Part shown: positions 1-7,571 of the stretch, in pieces
Layout of the letters: each line of letters starts with the position of its first letter
How positions within the stretch are numbered: the stretch's first letter is position 1
Source: an uncultured Clostridia bacterium
GTDB lineage: Bacteria > Bacillota > Clostridia > Christensenellales > Aristaeellaceae
Length of the DNA stretch: 64,000 bases
Direction of reading: 5' to 3'
Assembly (NCBI GenBank): GCA_934630705.1
Contig: CAKTWP010000011.1
Coordinates: forward strand, 1 to 64,000
Program-made: the position numbers and the translations under genes
The notes under the pieces: model-generated
The model's database searches: none
Seen by the model: the letters and a program-made list of their open reading frames with translations, nothing else
Told to the model about the DNA's origin: nothing

Positions 1-98
1 GCTCGCACCCTGTATTCAGTCCCATTCTGCTTCGCGCTCCAGCAGTAGCCGCCCACTGCGTTGATAGCGTATTCAATCGGTTTATCCGCTTTAACCAC
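1..98 (-). CDS. Hypothetical phage protein, C-terminus outside window
   Basis: Only the first 32 codons are visible; the gene runs off the left edge. The start is GTG at 98, preceded at good spacing by AGGAG. The visible peptide contains ADKPIEYAINAVGGYCWSAK. It lies just downstream of the XkdX-like gene in the tail module, so a tail or lysis-adjacent role is plausible by position only; I do not recognise the family. Confidence 0.6.
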   Translation of the reverse strand, partial: MVKADKPIEYAINAVGGYCWSAKQNGTEYRVR

Positions 99-116
99 GT
101 TATTCTCCTCATCTTG

Positions 117-242
117 TTATTCGATGAGTGTCATGTACTGTGCGTACGTCAGCCGCCCCAGCGCGTATAGCGTGTCGATCTTATCGCGCAGCTCCTTATC
201 AAAACCCTTTGCTACCATGCGTTTGAGTACCATGTACAACAT
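117..242 (-). CDS. XkdX-like small phage protein
   Basis: 41-residue ORF starting at ATG 242 after GGAGGG. The sequence (MLYMVLKRMVAKGFDKELR then a C-terminal LGRLTYAQYMTLIE) has the shape of XkdX-family proteins: about 40 to 50 residues, basic N-terminus, and an L-x-x-G-(K/R)-(I/L)-T-x-x-(Q/E)-Y motif near the end. XkdX genes sit beside tail-fibre or baseplate genes in Bacillota phages, as here. Function in the family is unknown. Missed by size-limited gene callers. Confidence 0.7.
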   Translation of the reverse strand: MLYMVLKRMVAKGFDKELRDKIDTLYALGRLTYAQYMTLIE

Positions 243-245
243 AGC

Positions 246-563
246 TTATCCCTCCATTTTTGTAATGAAAGCAAGCGCCAGTTCGGCGTTGACATATGCC
301 ATATCGCTGACGTTTTCCACATCTGCCAGCCTGTCTTCTGTGGTTGGCGCAATCTCCGGCATTTGCGCTTGCATGCGCTCAAGCTTGGCGATTTCCTCTG
401 CAGTCATCTCTACATAGCGCGGCTCCATGACGGGCACCTTAACGGTGTAGGCTTCGTCATATGCGTCCGCGATCATTTCGCCCATTTCGTTGTACTGAGC
501 GGGAATGGTGCGGATGCGAGCTTCCGTTCGCTCACCGGTTTTGACCAGGATGTTCTTTTTCAT
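246..563 (-). CDS. Phage tail-region protein of unknown function
   Basis: 105 residues, start at ATG 563, overlapping the stop of the upstream baseplate gene by 4 nt, so the two are probably co-translated. Soluble and acidic, no membrane segment, ending in a predicted helix (YVNAELALAFITKMEG). The position between a BppU-like protein and an XkdX-like protein is typical of small tail-tip accessory genes. No family recognised. Confidence 0.7.
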   Translation of the reverse strand: MKKNILVKTGERTEARIRTIPAQYNEMGEMIADAYDEAYTVKVPVMEPRYVEMTAEEIAKLERMQAQMPEIAPTTEDRLADVENVSDMAYVNAELALAFITKMEG

Positions 564-1834
564 GCTCTCACCCCAAATATACGGATATGAGTACCAGCAG
601 GTAGCTCAACCTGTTCATATATCTTGTTGATGGCTTTGTACTCGGATTCTTTGAATTTTAGCCAGAAATGATATACATCTGCTGAGTTAAAATTCAAAAC
701 CGTCAAATTACCATTCCAGGTACACCACTCTGACTCCCAATAGCCACGATGAATGTATGTCTTTTGCATGTAGCCTTGGGCCGTATTACTTTGCGATCTC
801 GCTGACATATATCCTCTGCCGACATTGACAAAATTGCCCTCGATGTTTTTTGCCTGTGCATAAAATGCTCCGACTGCTAAAGTTGTATTTGCCGGCACAA
901 TAATTTGAGTGATTATATCGATAAACGCATATGGAGTTCCGTCCGGCTCTTCCGTTCGCTCAAACGTGGACGCTTCACTCAGATCGAATTCCTCAATCAA
1001 CTCGTAGGATTCGTTAATTCCAGCCCGTTTTTGCGCCGCGTTTTTTTCGTCACGATTCCACGCCGCGCCCTTGCCGTCGTAAACAGGTACGTTCGCCACC
1101 CCGCCATCCAGCACGCTGTTACCGGCTACCTGCACATCCTTGACCGGCATATACCCAAGCGCGGATTGAATGTTTTCCGCAGTCACAGATGCGTCTGAGC
1201 CGGTTTCGCCTTGCGGTCCGGGCTCTCCTTTCGGTCCTGGTGCACCTTGCGGTCCGGGCTCTCCTTTCGGTCCTGGTGCACCTTGCGGTCCGAGTTCACC
1301 CGTGTCACCTTTTGCTCCGGCCTCGCCGTCTTTACCCGCCGGAATCGAAAGCCGAATCGTATTCGTTTCCGGGTCATACTCGGCCCCGGCAGGCGTGTCG
1401 CTGGGCACACCATTGGCAATCACCTGCACGTTCTGTATTTTTGCAATCGCGCTCAGGATGCTGTTCACCCAGTCCTGCTCCGGCTTGGGTGTTTCTGTTT
1501 CCGCCCCCGTCAGCGATTCGCTTACCTGGAAAGTGAAGGTTCTGGATTTTATCAAAATATCATTCCTGGTTACCCGCATTTCTGCGCGGCCCTTTCCGGC
1601 GATAGCCGTATCAGCGCTGGTGATTGGCCAATACAGCTTTCCATCCTTCAGCTCGATATTTGCCGGATACACGCTTTTCTCTCCGGGCCGCTGTATCCAT
1701 AGCGTGATTTCCGCGTTAGGGCAGGCGGCGGCATAGTCGGCAACGTCAATAACCACGGTTCTCGCGTTGTTTTCTCCGCACCGCCCAAGGCTCAGAATTC
1801 CTCCGAACCGGATGGGATATTGAATAGTCGTCAT
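560..1834 (-). CDS. BppU-type baseplate upper protein with collagen-like repeats
   Basis: 424 residues. The N-terminal ~115 residues (RFGGILSLGRCGENNARTV onward, with an ITLWIQRPGEKSVYPANIEL strand pattern) resemble the BppU N-terminal domain that anchors receptor-binding proteins to a siphophage baseplate. Around residues 165-215 there is a collagen-like Gly-X-Y run (GAPGPKGEPGPQ repeated), then a C-terminal region that probably binds receptor or carries the head of the fibre. Start at ATG 1834 overlaps the upstream gene (ATGA). The collagen stretch is encoded by near-perfect 36-bp tandem repeats, a site of expected length variation. Confidence 0.82.
   Translation of the reverse strand: MTTIQYPIRFGGILSLGRCGENNARTVVIDVADYAAACPNAEITLWIQRPGEKSVYPANIELKDGKLYWPITSADTAIAGKGRAEMRVTRNDILIKSRTFTFQVSESLTGAETETPKPEQDWVNSILSAIAKIQNVQVIANGVPSDTPAGAEYDPETNTIRLSIPAGKDGEAGAKGDTGELGPQGAPGPKGEPGPQGAPGPKGEPGPQGETGSDASVTAENIQSALGYMPVKDVQVAGNSVLDGGVANVPVYDGKGAAWNRDEKNAAQKRAGINESYELIEEFDLSEASTFERTEEPDGTPYAFIDIITQIIVPANTTLAVGAFYAQAKNIEGNFVNVGRGYMSARSQSNTAQGYMQKTYIHRGYWESEWCTWNGNLTVLNFNSADVYHFWLKFKESEYKAINKIYEQVELPAGTHIRIFGVRA
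1212..1283 (-). repeat. 36-bp tandem repeat encoding collagen-like Gly-X-Y
   Basis: Two identical 36-bp units (1212-1247 and 1248-1283) plus a partial, diverged third copy beginning at 1284. Each unit encodes twelve residues of the form GxPGPKGEPGPQ. In-frame, so copy number changes would alter fibre length without breaking the gene. Confidence 0.92.
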
Positions 1835-1974
1835 TTCGTTTTCTCCTTGTATTGAGTCGGTCTGTCAGTTCCCTCGTTCCAGCGCTGCTCCATACAGGTG
1901 TTGCAGGGTTCCTCCAAGTAGCAGAGTTTGGCATACTTGCACTTATCACAATACAGGTCAAACCTGACTTTCAT
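1831..1974 (-). CDS. Small cysteine-rich protein (47 aa), zinc-binding candidate
   Basis: Start at ATG 1974 inside the end of nrdG, stop overlapping the next start (ATGA at 1831-1834), so it is tightly coupled on both sides. The peptide MKVRFDLYCDKCKYAKLCYL continues to EEPCNTCMEQRW: cysteines in CxxC, a single Cys, then CxxC, a pattern that could coordinate zinc or iron. Overlap with nrdG suggests, but does not prove, a link to anaerobic nucleotide reduction. Family not recognised. Confidence 0.75.
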   Translation of the reverse strand: MKVRFDLYCDKCKYAKLCYLEEPCNTCMEQRWNEGTDRPTQYKEKTK

Positions 1975-2476
1975 GGGTGTCGGCTCCGTCATACAGAACC
2001 ACCTCGCCTTTCTCCAATGATTTCTTCACGTCAATCAGCCGCTGATTGCTGCTGCCGCGCCAGGGAATATCCAGCGACATCTTGTCCTGTTCAAACCTGC
2101 CGTCCACCAGCACGTCAATCTCCTGAAGCAACGTCTTGCGGTTGTCCTCCCACTCCATGATCTGCTCGAAAGTATAGCCCGTGTAGCACCACACGTTCAG
2201 CTTCCTGGAATGGGCGAATCTGGCCAGATCCAACGCAGCAAACGGCTGCAAAAATGGTTCGCCGCCGCTGAGTGTAATGCCGGAAAGCAGCGAGTCGCTG
2301 ACCATCAGTTTTTTAATGAATTCCGTATCCATTTTCTCACCGCCATACATTGGCCAGGAGCCTGGATTTTGGCAGCCCTTGCAGTGGTGCAGACACCCCT
2401 GAAAAAATATCGCCAGCCGCACGCCCGGCCCATCCACATAACTGTTTGCTTCAAGGCCGTAAACACGAAATATCAT
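1958..2476 (-). CDS. nrdG: Anaerobic ribonucleotide reductase activating protein
   Basis: 172 residues, the usual length of NrdG. Radical SAM signature CLHHCKGC (CX3CX2C) at residues ~29-36 binds the 4Fe-4S cluster; SGGEP (residues ~70-74) is the SAM-binding GGE motif. NrdG generates the glycyl radical on NrdD (3,962-5,788), separated here by five small genes including a toxin-antitoxin pair. Start ATG 2476 after AAGGAG. The start codon context AAAATGATATTTC carries the phage-wide ATATTY motif. Confidence 0.93.
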   Translation of the reverse strand: MIFRVYGLEANSYVDGPGVRLAIFFQGCLHHCKGCQNPGSWPMYGGEKMDTEFIKKLMVSDSLLSGITLSGGEPFLQPFAALDLARFAHSRKLNVWCYTGYTFEQIMEWEDNRKTLLQEIDVLVDGRFEQDKMSLDIPWRGSSNQRLIDVKKSLEKGEVVLYDGADTHESQV

Positions 2477-2541
2477 TTTCTTTTTTCTCCTTTCTATGTT
2501 GCACGCGCTCTTTTTCTATCCGTTTCTTGGTTGTCAGCGCG

Positions 2542-2582
2542 ATAAAAGAAGAGGGAATGTGGATGACCCGCAAACCCTCTTC
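2542..2582 (-). terminator. Rho-independent terminator
   Basis: On the minus strand GAAGAGGG ... CCCTCTTC form an 8-bp stem (2575-2582 with 2548-2555) followed by TTTTAT. It lies between the 57-residue membrane protein gene ending at 2,589 and nrdG. The remaining ~65 nt up to the nrdG ribosome-binding site should hold an nrdG promoter; the GTGCAACATA there also occurs before the DUF6353 gene at 17,517. Confidence 0.75.
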
Positions 2583-2588
2583 CAAATA

Positions 2589-2762
2589 TCATTTTTTCCG
2601 ACTCGCCATCAAGTCGCACAAATTTTTGAGCGTCAACACGATCCAATAGGCGATGATGTACGCCCAGGCCTGCCCGACCGCATAGATTCGCCAGGCAACC
2701 CACGCTGCAATCAGAATCAGGGCGATTACGCACCGCTGAGACATCTTCTGCCAGAAGCTCAT
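2589..2762 (-). CDS. Small membrane protein (57 aa)
   Basis: ATG 2762 overlaps the previous stop (ATGA). After a basic N-terminus (MSFWQKMSQRC) two hydrophobic stretches follow, CVIALILIAAWVAWRIYAV and AWAYIIAYWIVLTL, then a basic tail ending ASRKK, so a two-helix hairpin membrane protein is likely. No family recognised. A hydrophobic protein in the tail-nrd region could be holin-like, but nothing here proves that. Confidence 0.72.
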   Translation of the reverse strand: MSFWQKMSQRCVIALILIAAWVAWRIYAVGQAWAYIIAYWIVLTLKNLCDLMASRKK

Positions 2763-2914
2763 GCGCTTGCCTGCTCTTTCACAGGCTTTTCGCTATAGAT
2801 GATCTTCTCGTAAGCCTCAATCGCTTCCGTGTAGCTGTCATAATTCCCCTCAAATGCCCCGTCGATATGCAGCGTGTAGTAGCCGCGAGGGTCGCGCTTA
2901 ATTTCAGACTCCAT
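2759..2914 (-). CDS. Hypothetical small protein (51 aa)
   Basis: Start ATG 2914, stop overlapping the next start, start overlapping the previous gene's end. The peptide MESEIKRDPRGYYTLHIDG with a following FEGNYDSYTEAIEAYEKII looks like a small beta-alpha domain. It belongs to the translationally coupled run 2,589-3,167. Confidence 0.7.
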   Translation of the reverse strand: MESEIKRDPRGYYTLHIDGAFEGNYDSYTEAIEAYEKIIYSEKPVKEQASA

Positions 2915-3167
2915 GCTTCACCCTGTCCCTTTCTTCCGCCTGCTTGGCGTTGTTCCATCTGTCCAGCGTGCCCACCAGATACCCCGTAATACGGCGCACC
3001 CGTTCAAAGGACCGGGGCGAAATCAGATAATAAGACAGCACCGCTTCGTCCCCATCCACCTGAATTTCCAGCCCCTTCAGCTCCTTGCCATACTTTTCCA
3101 GCGCCCGTGTCAGGTAGGCCTTTTGCTCCGCCTCCCCGATGGACTCTCCCTGTACATGAATAAACAT
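2904..3167 (-). CDS. Hypothetical phage protein (87 aa)
   Basis: Starts at ATG 3167 after AGGAG. Predicted soluble alpha/beta protein (MFIHVQGESIGEAEQKAYL, then GLEIQVDGDEAVLSYYLISP). First gene of a transcription unit: a terminator for the toxin-antitoxin operon lies immediately upstream at 3,196-3,233. No recognised family. Confidence 0.75.
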   Translation of the reverse strand: MFIHVQGESIGEAEQKAYLTRALEKYGKELKGLEIQVDGDEAVLSYYLISPRSFERVRRITGYLVGTLDRWNNAKQAEERDRVKHGV

Positions 3168-3195
3168 TCCGCATTCTCCTTTCCACGAAGCACAA

Positions 3196-3233
3196 AGAAA
3201 AAAATCCGAAGCCGTTTTACGACCCCGGATTTT
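3196..3233 (-). terminator. Rho-independent terminator after hepT
   Basis: Minus-strand stem AAAATCCG / CGGATTTT with a 17-nt loop followed by a run of T, directly after the HEPN gene. It insulates the toxin-antitoxin pair from the genes downstream. Confidence 0.82.
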
Positions 3234-3248
3234 CGCTTGCGTTTTTTT

Positions 3249-3596
3249 TCAGTTCTTCAAATATCCCTCGCATACCAGCTTGAGAACCGGAAGATCCTTT
3301 GTTACGGTCTTCCAGAGCTCGTTCCAGTTTACGCTGACATAGTCGTGGGCCAATACGTTTCGCATCCCGCGAATGGCGTTCCAGGCGATCATGCTCATGC
3401 CGCATTTGGCTTCATCGCTCAAATGCCCTGCCAGCTCCCCAATCTGCATCAGGCACATGGCGCTGGCATAGCGGCAGGCCTTGTTCTCCTCATAGCCCTC
3501 TTTCGTGCCGCCGCAAAGGGCGATCATTTCCCCCGCTTCCTCGCAGTATTGGATGATCTTCGCCAACACGGCCCTGTCTCGCTGTTCATTGCTCAT
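3249..3596 (-). CDS. hepT: HEPN (HepT/DUF86) toxin of a HEPN-MNT pair
   Basis: 115 residues, normal for HepT. The catalytic HEPN motif R-X4-6-H is present as RNVLAHDY (residues ~87-94). Members are RNases silenced by AMPylation of the nearby tyrosine by the MNT partner; here the Tyr two residues after His is present. It overlaps the upstream mntA by 11 nt. The pair has its own promoter and terminator, so it looks like a moron cassette in the phage: abortive infection, superinfection exclusion or stabilisation are the possible roles. Confidence 0.88.
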   Translation of the reverse strand: MSNEQRDRAVLAKIIQYCEEAGEMIALCGGTKEGYEENKACRYASAMCLMQIGELAGHLSDEAKCGMSMIAWNAIRGMRNVLAHDYVSVNWNELWKTVTKDLPVLKLVCEGYLKN

Positions 3597-3876
3597 AGAG
3601 AATCACCTCGTCCTGCTTGATTCTGTGGAGGAATTGCTGGTCCTCCATCCCCGTGGTCACCAGATCAAAGGAGCAGGAAAGCACGTTTTCAATGTCCGCA
3701 TACAGCCCGCCCAGCTCGAAAAGGCCCCAGCCCTTGGGGGCGTCCACCAGCAGGTCCACGTCGCTGTTCTCTGTTGCCTCGCCCCGGGCCACGCTGCCAA
3801 ACACGGACAGCCGCTTCAGCCCGTATCGTTTCGCAATGGGCGTAAGGATTGTTTTGAGAGATTCCGGTGTGTACAT
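3586..3876 (-). CDS. mntA: MNT-type nucleotidyltransferase antitoxin
   Basis: 96 residues from ATG 3876 (chosen because GGGAGG lies upstream and homology starts at MYTPESLKTI; an in-frame upstream ATG lacks a site). Contains the minimal nucleotidyltransferase motif GSVARGEATENSDVDLLVD, i.e. GS-X10-D-X-D. MntA proteins transfer AMP groups to HepT to neutralise it. Translationally coupled to hepT. Confidence 0.88.
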   Translation of the reverse strand: MYTPESLKTILTPIAKRYGLKRLSVFGSVARGEATENSDVDLLVDAPKGWGLFELGGLYADIENVLSCSFDLVTTGMEDQQFLHRIKQDEVILYEQ

Positions 3877-3916
3877 CGCCTTCCAGCCTCCCTTACTTTG
3901 ATACCCCTGCAAGGAT

Positions 3917-3945
3917 AGTATACCATAGAATCATCGGAAGCACAA
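3917..3945 (-). promoter_or_regulatory. Promoter of the mntA-hepT operon
   Basis: Minus strand: TTGTGC (3940-3945), 17-nt spacer, TATACT (3917-3922), about 40 nt before the mntA start. A near-consensus vegetative promoter unlike the phage cassette promoters further right, consistent with host-RNA-polymerase expression in the lysogen. Confidence 0.65.
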
Positions 3946-3961
3946 CCGCGCTGTCGCAGTG

Positions 3962-5788
3962 TCAGGCCTCCTTATTCATCCGCTTTACGGTTTCCGTTAC
4001 AATCGTTTCATGCTCATGCCGCCCGCAGCAGGGGCAAACATCCCCGATAATGCCGTTGTAGCCGCATACGGGGTCGCGATCCACCGGATGGTTGATGCTG
4101 CCATAGCCGATGCCGCATTCTTTCATGTGCCTGATAATCGCCTCAAAGGCCTCCAGATTCTTTGTTGGATCGCCGTCCATCTCCACATAGGAAATATGTC
4201 CGGCGTTCGTCAGCGCGTGATAGGGCGCCTCCAGCTCGATCTTGCGGGCTGCGGAGATGGGAAAGTACACCGGCACATGGAAGCTATTGGTGTAGTAGTC
4301 CTTATCCGTCACGCCCGGAATCTCGCCGTAGAGTTTCTTATCCATTCGCACGAATCGGCCGCTCAAGCCCTCAGCGGGCGTCGCCAGGCAGGTGAAGTTC
4401 AATCCCAGCTCTTCGCTCATCTCGTCGCAGAAGTCGCGAATATACCCAACAATCTCAAGCCCCAGCTTCTGCGCTTCCTCGCTCTCGCCGTGATGGTGAC
4501 CCGTCAGAGCCTTGAGCGTCTCTGCCAGGCCGATAAAACCGATGGAAAGGGTGCCGTGGCGCAGCACCTCAAGCACCGGATCGTCCGGTTGCAGCGTCTC
4601 CGAATCCAGCCACACCCCTTCACCCATCAGGAAAGGGAAATTGCGTGCAAGCCGGGCAGCCTGCACCTTAAAGCGCTCCAGCAGTTGCTTCATCACATAG
4701 CTCAGCATGTTGTTGAGGTGCGTGAAAAACATCTGCGTGTCTCCATGGGCTTCAATCGCAAGCCGGGGCAGATTGATGCTGGTGAAAGAAAGGTTTCCTC
4801 TGCCTGGCGCAATCTCCGGTCCGCACACATTGCCCATCACCCGCGTGCGGCAGCCCATGTAGGCCACCTCGGTTTCCGGGTGTCCGGGCTTATAGTATTG
4901 CAGATTGAAGGGCGCATCCAAAAAGCTGAAATTGGGAAACAGCCGCTTGGCGGAAACATGCATGGCCAGCCGGAACAGGTCGTAGTTGGGGTCATCCGGG
5001 TTGTAGTTCACCCCCTCCTTTACCCGGAAAATCTGAATGGGGAAGATCGGCGTTTCACCATTGCCAAGGCCCGCCTCCGTGGCCAGCAAAAGCTGCTTCA
5101 TGGCCAATCGCCCGGCCCAGGAGGTGTCCATGCCATAGTTGATGCTGCTGAAGGGCACCTGCGCACCGGCCCGGCTGTGCATGGTGTTCAGGTTGTGAAC
5201 CAGCCCCTCCATCGCCTGATAGGTGTCGCGGATAGTTTTCCGCATGGCAAAGTTCGTTAGCCAATGATCGTCCACCGTGCTCCCTTTGCGCAGCGTGTTC
5301 CATAGCTCATCGCCCTCGCGCAAATATCGCTGGTAGGTCAGCCGCACGCCGTCGCCCATGGCATAGTCGAAATCCACAATGCTCTGTCCGCCGTGCTGGT
5401 CATTCTGATTGCTCTGGATAGCGATGGCCGCCAGCGCCGCATAGCTTCCAATGCTCTTCGGCTCCCGCAGATGCCCGTGCCCAGTGTTGAAGCCGTCCTT
5501 GAACAGCTTTCGCAGCTCAATCTGCGTGCAGGTGGTGGTCCAGCCGTAGAAATCCAGATCGTGAATATGAATCCAGCCCTTGCGATGCAGGTTTGCGATC
5601 TCCGGGTCGATCATCGTATCCAGATAATATTCCTTGGCAGTGTTGGCGCCCTGCTGGAGCATCGCTCCCATGGGGGTATCGCCGTTGATGTTGCCGTTCT
5701 CACGCTTCAGGTTGCAATCCCTCGCATCAGAGCAGTTGATGTCATCAAATATCTTCTTGACCGTCTGGCCAAAGTAGAGTTCGTTCAT
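3962..5788 (-). CDS. nrdD: Anaerobic ribonucleoside-triphosphate reductase
   Basis: 608 residues, shorter than host NrdD because there is no N-terminal ATP-cone domain; many phage NrdD proteins are like this. It converts NTPs to dNTPs under anoxia for phage DNA synthesis. The C-terminus holds the glycyl-radical region and zinc site: PVCGYNGIIGDVCPCCGRHE, with Gly in CGY and cysteine pairs for zinc. Active-site segment RTRVMGNVCGPE is visible mid-protein. Start ATG 5788; stop 60 nt upstream of the TA promoter. Partner NrdG is at 1,958-2,476. Confidence 0.95.
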   Translation of the reverse strand: MNELYFGQTVKKIFDDINCSDARDCNLKRENGNINGDTPMGAMLQQGANTAKEYYLDTMIDPEIANLHRKGWIHIHDLDFYGWTTTCTQIELRKLFKDGFNTGHGHLREPKSIGSYAALAAIAIQSNQNDQHGGQSIVDFDYAMGDGVRLTYQRYLREGDELWNTLRKGSTVDDHWLTNFAMRKTIRDTYQAMEGLVHNLNTMHSRAGAQVPFSSINYGMDTSWAGRLAMKQLLLATEAGLGNGETPIFPIQIFRVKEGVNYNPDDPNYDLFRLAMHVSAKRLFPNFSFLDAPFNLQYYKPGHPETEVAYMGCRTRVMGNVCGPEIAPGRGNLSFTSINLPRLAIEAHGDTQMFFTHLNNMLSYVMKQLLERFKVQAARLARNFPFLMGEGVWLDSETLQPDDPVLEVLRHGTLSIGFIGLAETLKALTGHHHGESEEAQKLGLEIVGYIRDFCDEMSEELGLNFTCLATPAEGLSGRFVRMDKKLYGEIPGVTDKDYYTNSFHVPVYFPISAARKIELEAPYHALTNAGHISYVEMDGDPTKNLEAFEAIIRHMKECGIGYGSINHPVDRDPVCGYNGIIGDVCPCCGRHEHETIVTETVKRMNKEA

Positions 5789-5813
5789 CTTTTCGTTTCC
5801 TCGATCTTCCGTC

Positions 5814-5993
5814 TTACATGTATTTTGTCGCTAAGAGCAAAGCCAGCGCCAGAATAGCCATAGGAATCCAAAAGGGGGCAAGCACCAAGAGCCACGACCA
5901 TTCAATCACGCCAACCAGCTTGAGGACAATAAATAGAACAGTCAGTGTGCTGTATAAGCCCAATCCGCCACTGACGCGGTTATGCTCGTTCAT
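5814..5993 (-). CDS. Small two-helix membrane protein (59 aa)
   Basis: ATG 5993 overlaps the end of the DUF5662 gene. Two hydrophobic segments (YSTLTVLFIVLKLVGVI and WLLVLAPFWIPMAILAL) joined by a Trp-containing turn. This resembles the small phage membrane proteins annotated as Fragile-X-F family in Bacillota phages; function unknown. Confidence 0.75.
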   Translation of the reverse strand: MNEHNRVSGGLGLYSTLTVLFIVLKLVGVIEWSWLLVLAPFWIPMAILALALLLATKYM

Positions 5994-6489
5994 GCTCCGT
6001 TTCCTCCCTGTCCAGCTTCTCCTTGATCTGACCCAGAATGCTCTCCACCAGGTTCTTCGTCTTGGGGTGCAGGATTATACCTTGTTCGTGCGTTTCATAC
6101 CACGAGAAGATTCCCCGCGGGTTGCCGTGTTTGAAGGAGAAGCTCCACCAGTCCGCGATCATTTCATAGACGTACTCCGGCGGCATTTCCAGCGCCTCCA
6201 TCGTCTCGTCGTCGTTCACCAGCACCCAGTGCTGCCAGTGATGGGGATTGCGGTGAATATGCTTGAGCAAAGCCTTCTGAAAGTCGGAACGGTTACCGCC
6301 GCCGTAAAAATAATCGTCGTAGGCACGGTATTCATCCATTTTCGTTTTGGACACATCGTGCATCCGCACCAGATTCTCAACTTCCGTTTCCAATACCGGA
6401 CTAACCGGAAGGTTGTCCCGCATCCAGTCCCACGCTTTGCCTACGTTGGCCATATGCTCCCGCAAATAATCGTCATACAGCTGGCTCAT
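5980..6489 (-). CDS. DUF5662 family protein
   Basis: 169 residues with the DUF5662 pattern: N-terminal helix, LVRMHDVSKTKMDEYRAYDD, then LKHIHRNPHHWQHWVL and a C-terminal EMIADWWSFSF. The His-Asp pairs (HDVSK and HRNPHHW) recall HD-domain metal phosphohydrolases, so a nucleotide or nucleic-acid phosphatase activity is possible but unproven. Overlaps the neighbours on both sides. Confidence 0.8.
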   Translation of the reverse strand: MSQLYDDYLREHMANVGKAWDWMRDNLPVSPVLETEVENLVRMHDVSKTKMDEYRAYDDYFYGGGNRSDFQKALLKHIHRNPHHWQHWVLVNDDETMEALEMPPEYVYEMIADWWSFSFKHGNPRGIFSWYETHEQGIILHPKTKNLVESILGQIKEKLDREETEHERA

Positions 6490-6779
6490 CCTTGACCACC
6501 TTCTTCCACGGCAGCCTCTTCATGACACCATTCCTTAAAAACATCATAGTACGCGCCGCGGTTGCCGCCGATCTTCTTGCAAATCGCCATGGCTAACCCC
6601 TTTTCTTTATCAAAGGGCTCGCCATTCTGGGCTTTCACCACGGTTTTCGAGCCATCCCGCCAGAATACAATGGTCGCGGGCGCATTGAAAATAACGCGCT
6701 TGATCACCACGATGCAGTCGAAGCAAAAACCGTAACTGAAGTTGAGAATTTTCATGAACTCCTGCGAAATATCGCTCAT
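6486..6779 (-). CDS. Conserved phage protein (97 aa)
   Basis: Contains VIFNAPATIVFWRDGSKTVV followed by GEPFDKEKGLAMAICKKIGG and a C-terminal YYDVFKEW. I recognise this pattern from many Clostridia phage and integrative-element proteins of unknown function. Start ATG 6779 overlaps the upstream stop (ATGA). Confidence 0.8.
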   Translation of the reverse strand: MSDISQEFMKILNFSYGFCFDCIVVIKRVIFNAPATIVFWRDGSKTVVKAQNGEPFDKEKGLAMAICKKIGGNRGAYYDVFKEWCHEEAAVEEGGQG

Positions 6780-6979
6780 CTTTTTTTCTCCTCCAATTTC
6801 TTATTCAAGGTCGTCAGCATCTTGAAAATAGCAATCGCGTCCTGGCCCTCAAAGGCATTGATGATCGTAATCGCCTTTCCGTCTTTCTTGCCTACGATGC
6901 AGATTTCATTATCTGCGCCATGAGTCATGTCGAAGCTCACAAGGAGCACGTCACTCGGAAGCACTGTCACTTGCTGCAT
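6776..6979 (-). CDS. Hypothetical phage protein (67 aa)
   Basis: ATG 6979 after GGAGGTGA. Small mixed alpha/beta protein (VLLVSFDMTHGADNEICIVG) with a charged C-terminal helix ending NKKLEEKKR. Part of the coupled run 6,486-7,564. No family recognised. Confidence 0.75.
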   Translation of the reverse strand: MQQVTVLPSDVLLVSFDMTHGADNEICIVGKKDGKAITIINAFEGQDAIAIFKMLTTLNKKLEEKKR

Positions 6980-7215
6980 GATTTCACCTCCGAGGTCAGT
7001 TTCACGATTTTTTCAACCGCACCATACTTCGGATAGACGTTGGTGTTCACCTGGATCTCGGGAATGCTGAACTCATTGTCGGACAGAGACGGAATGCGAA
7101 TCCAAATATCAATGTCCTTTACGCCCTCGGTATTGGGAATCAGTTCTTCCGCCCGATCCACAAGTTCCTGACCGGCGATCTTCGTAACTTCAACCGCCAT
7201 TTCTCTGTAAGTCAT
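6967..7215 (-). CDS. Hypothetical phage protein (82 aa)
   Basis: Start ATG 7215 is preferred over GTG 7224 because GGGGTG lies 6 nt before it. Soluble, with an N-terminal helix MTYREMAVEVTKIAGQEL and a strand-rich second half. Overlaps both neighbours. Confidence 0.7.
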   Translation of the reverse strand: MTYREMAVEVTKIAGQELVDRAEELIPNTEGVKDIDIWIRIPSLSDNEFSIPEIQVNTNVYPKYGAVEKIVKLTSEVKSCSK

Positions 7216-7564
7216 CCATTTCACCCCATTTCACATACTTTCTGTAGCTGTCCAGCACCCACGCGGCAATGCCCCGCAAGTACCGTTTGTCCCTTGCGTT
7301 CAACCTCGAATATAGATAGAAGCCGGTCGAGGCGTCGAAGTTGCTCATACAATACCAGTAGATGCTCGCCTCGCATTCTTCCTCGGTTGAGGACTGCATC
7401 AGCGCGACGAGCTGCCTGCTGATCGTATCAAACTGAATATCGCTGATAACACTGGTCGACATCTCATAATAGAGGATCGAGTGGACGATCACCCGCCTTT
7501 GAAGGTAGCTGATTCTCGTCGTGTTATCCCAATCCTCAGGAAACTTGACATGTTTGATGAACAT
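7190..7564 (-). CDS. DNA ligase LigA-related phage protein
   Basis: 124 residues. The segment SILYYEMSTSVISDIQFDTI (residues ~29-48) matches the N-terminal Ia domain of NAD-dependent ligases (YY-x5-ISD-x-x-(Y/F)D), and small phage proteins with only this domain are known. No adenylation domain is present, so it cannot be a ligase by itself; an NAD/NMN-binding or regulatory role is a guess. Start ATG 7564 follows AAGGTGG. Confidence 0.65.
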   Translation of the reverse strand: MFIKHVKFPEDWDNTTRISYLQRRVIVHSILYYEMSTSVISDIQFDTISRQLVALMQSSTEEECEASIYWYCMSNFDASTGFYLYSRLNARDKRYLRGIAAWVLDSYRKYVKWGEMDDLQRNGG

Positions 7565-7571
7565 GTCCACC

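Noticed and set aside
1746..1961. 71-codon minus-strand frame
   Set aside because: Overlaps the cysteine-rich 47-codon gene, which has stop-start overlap on both sides.
2494..2733. 79-codon minus-strand frame overlapping a small membrane protein gene
   Set aside because: The overlapping frame 2,589-2,762 has coupling with its neighbour and a clear hydrophobic pattern; this one has neither and spans the terminator.
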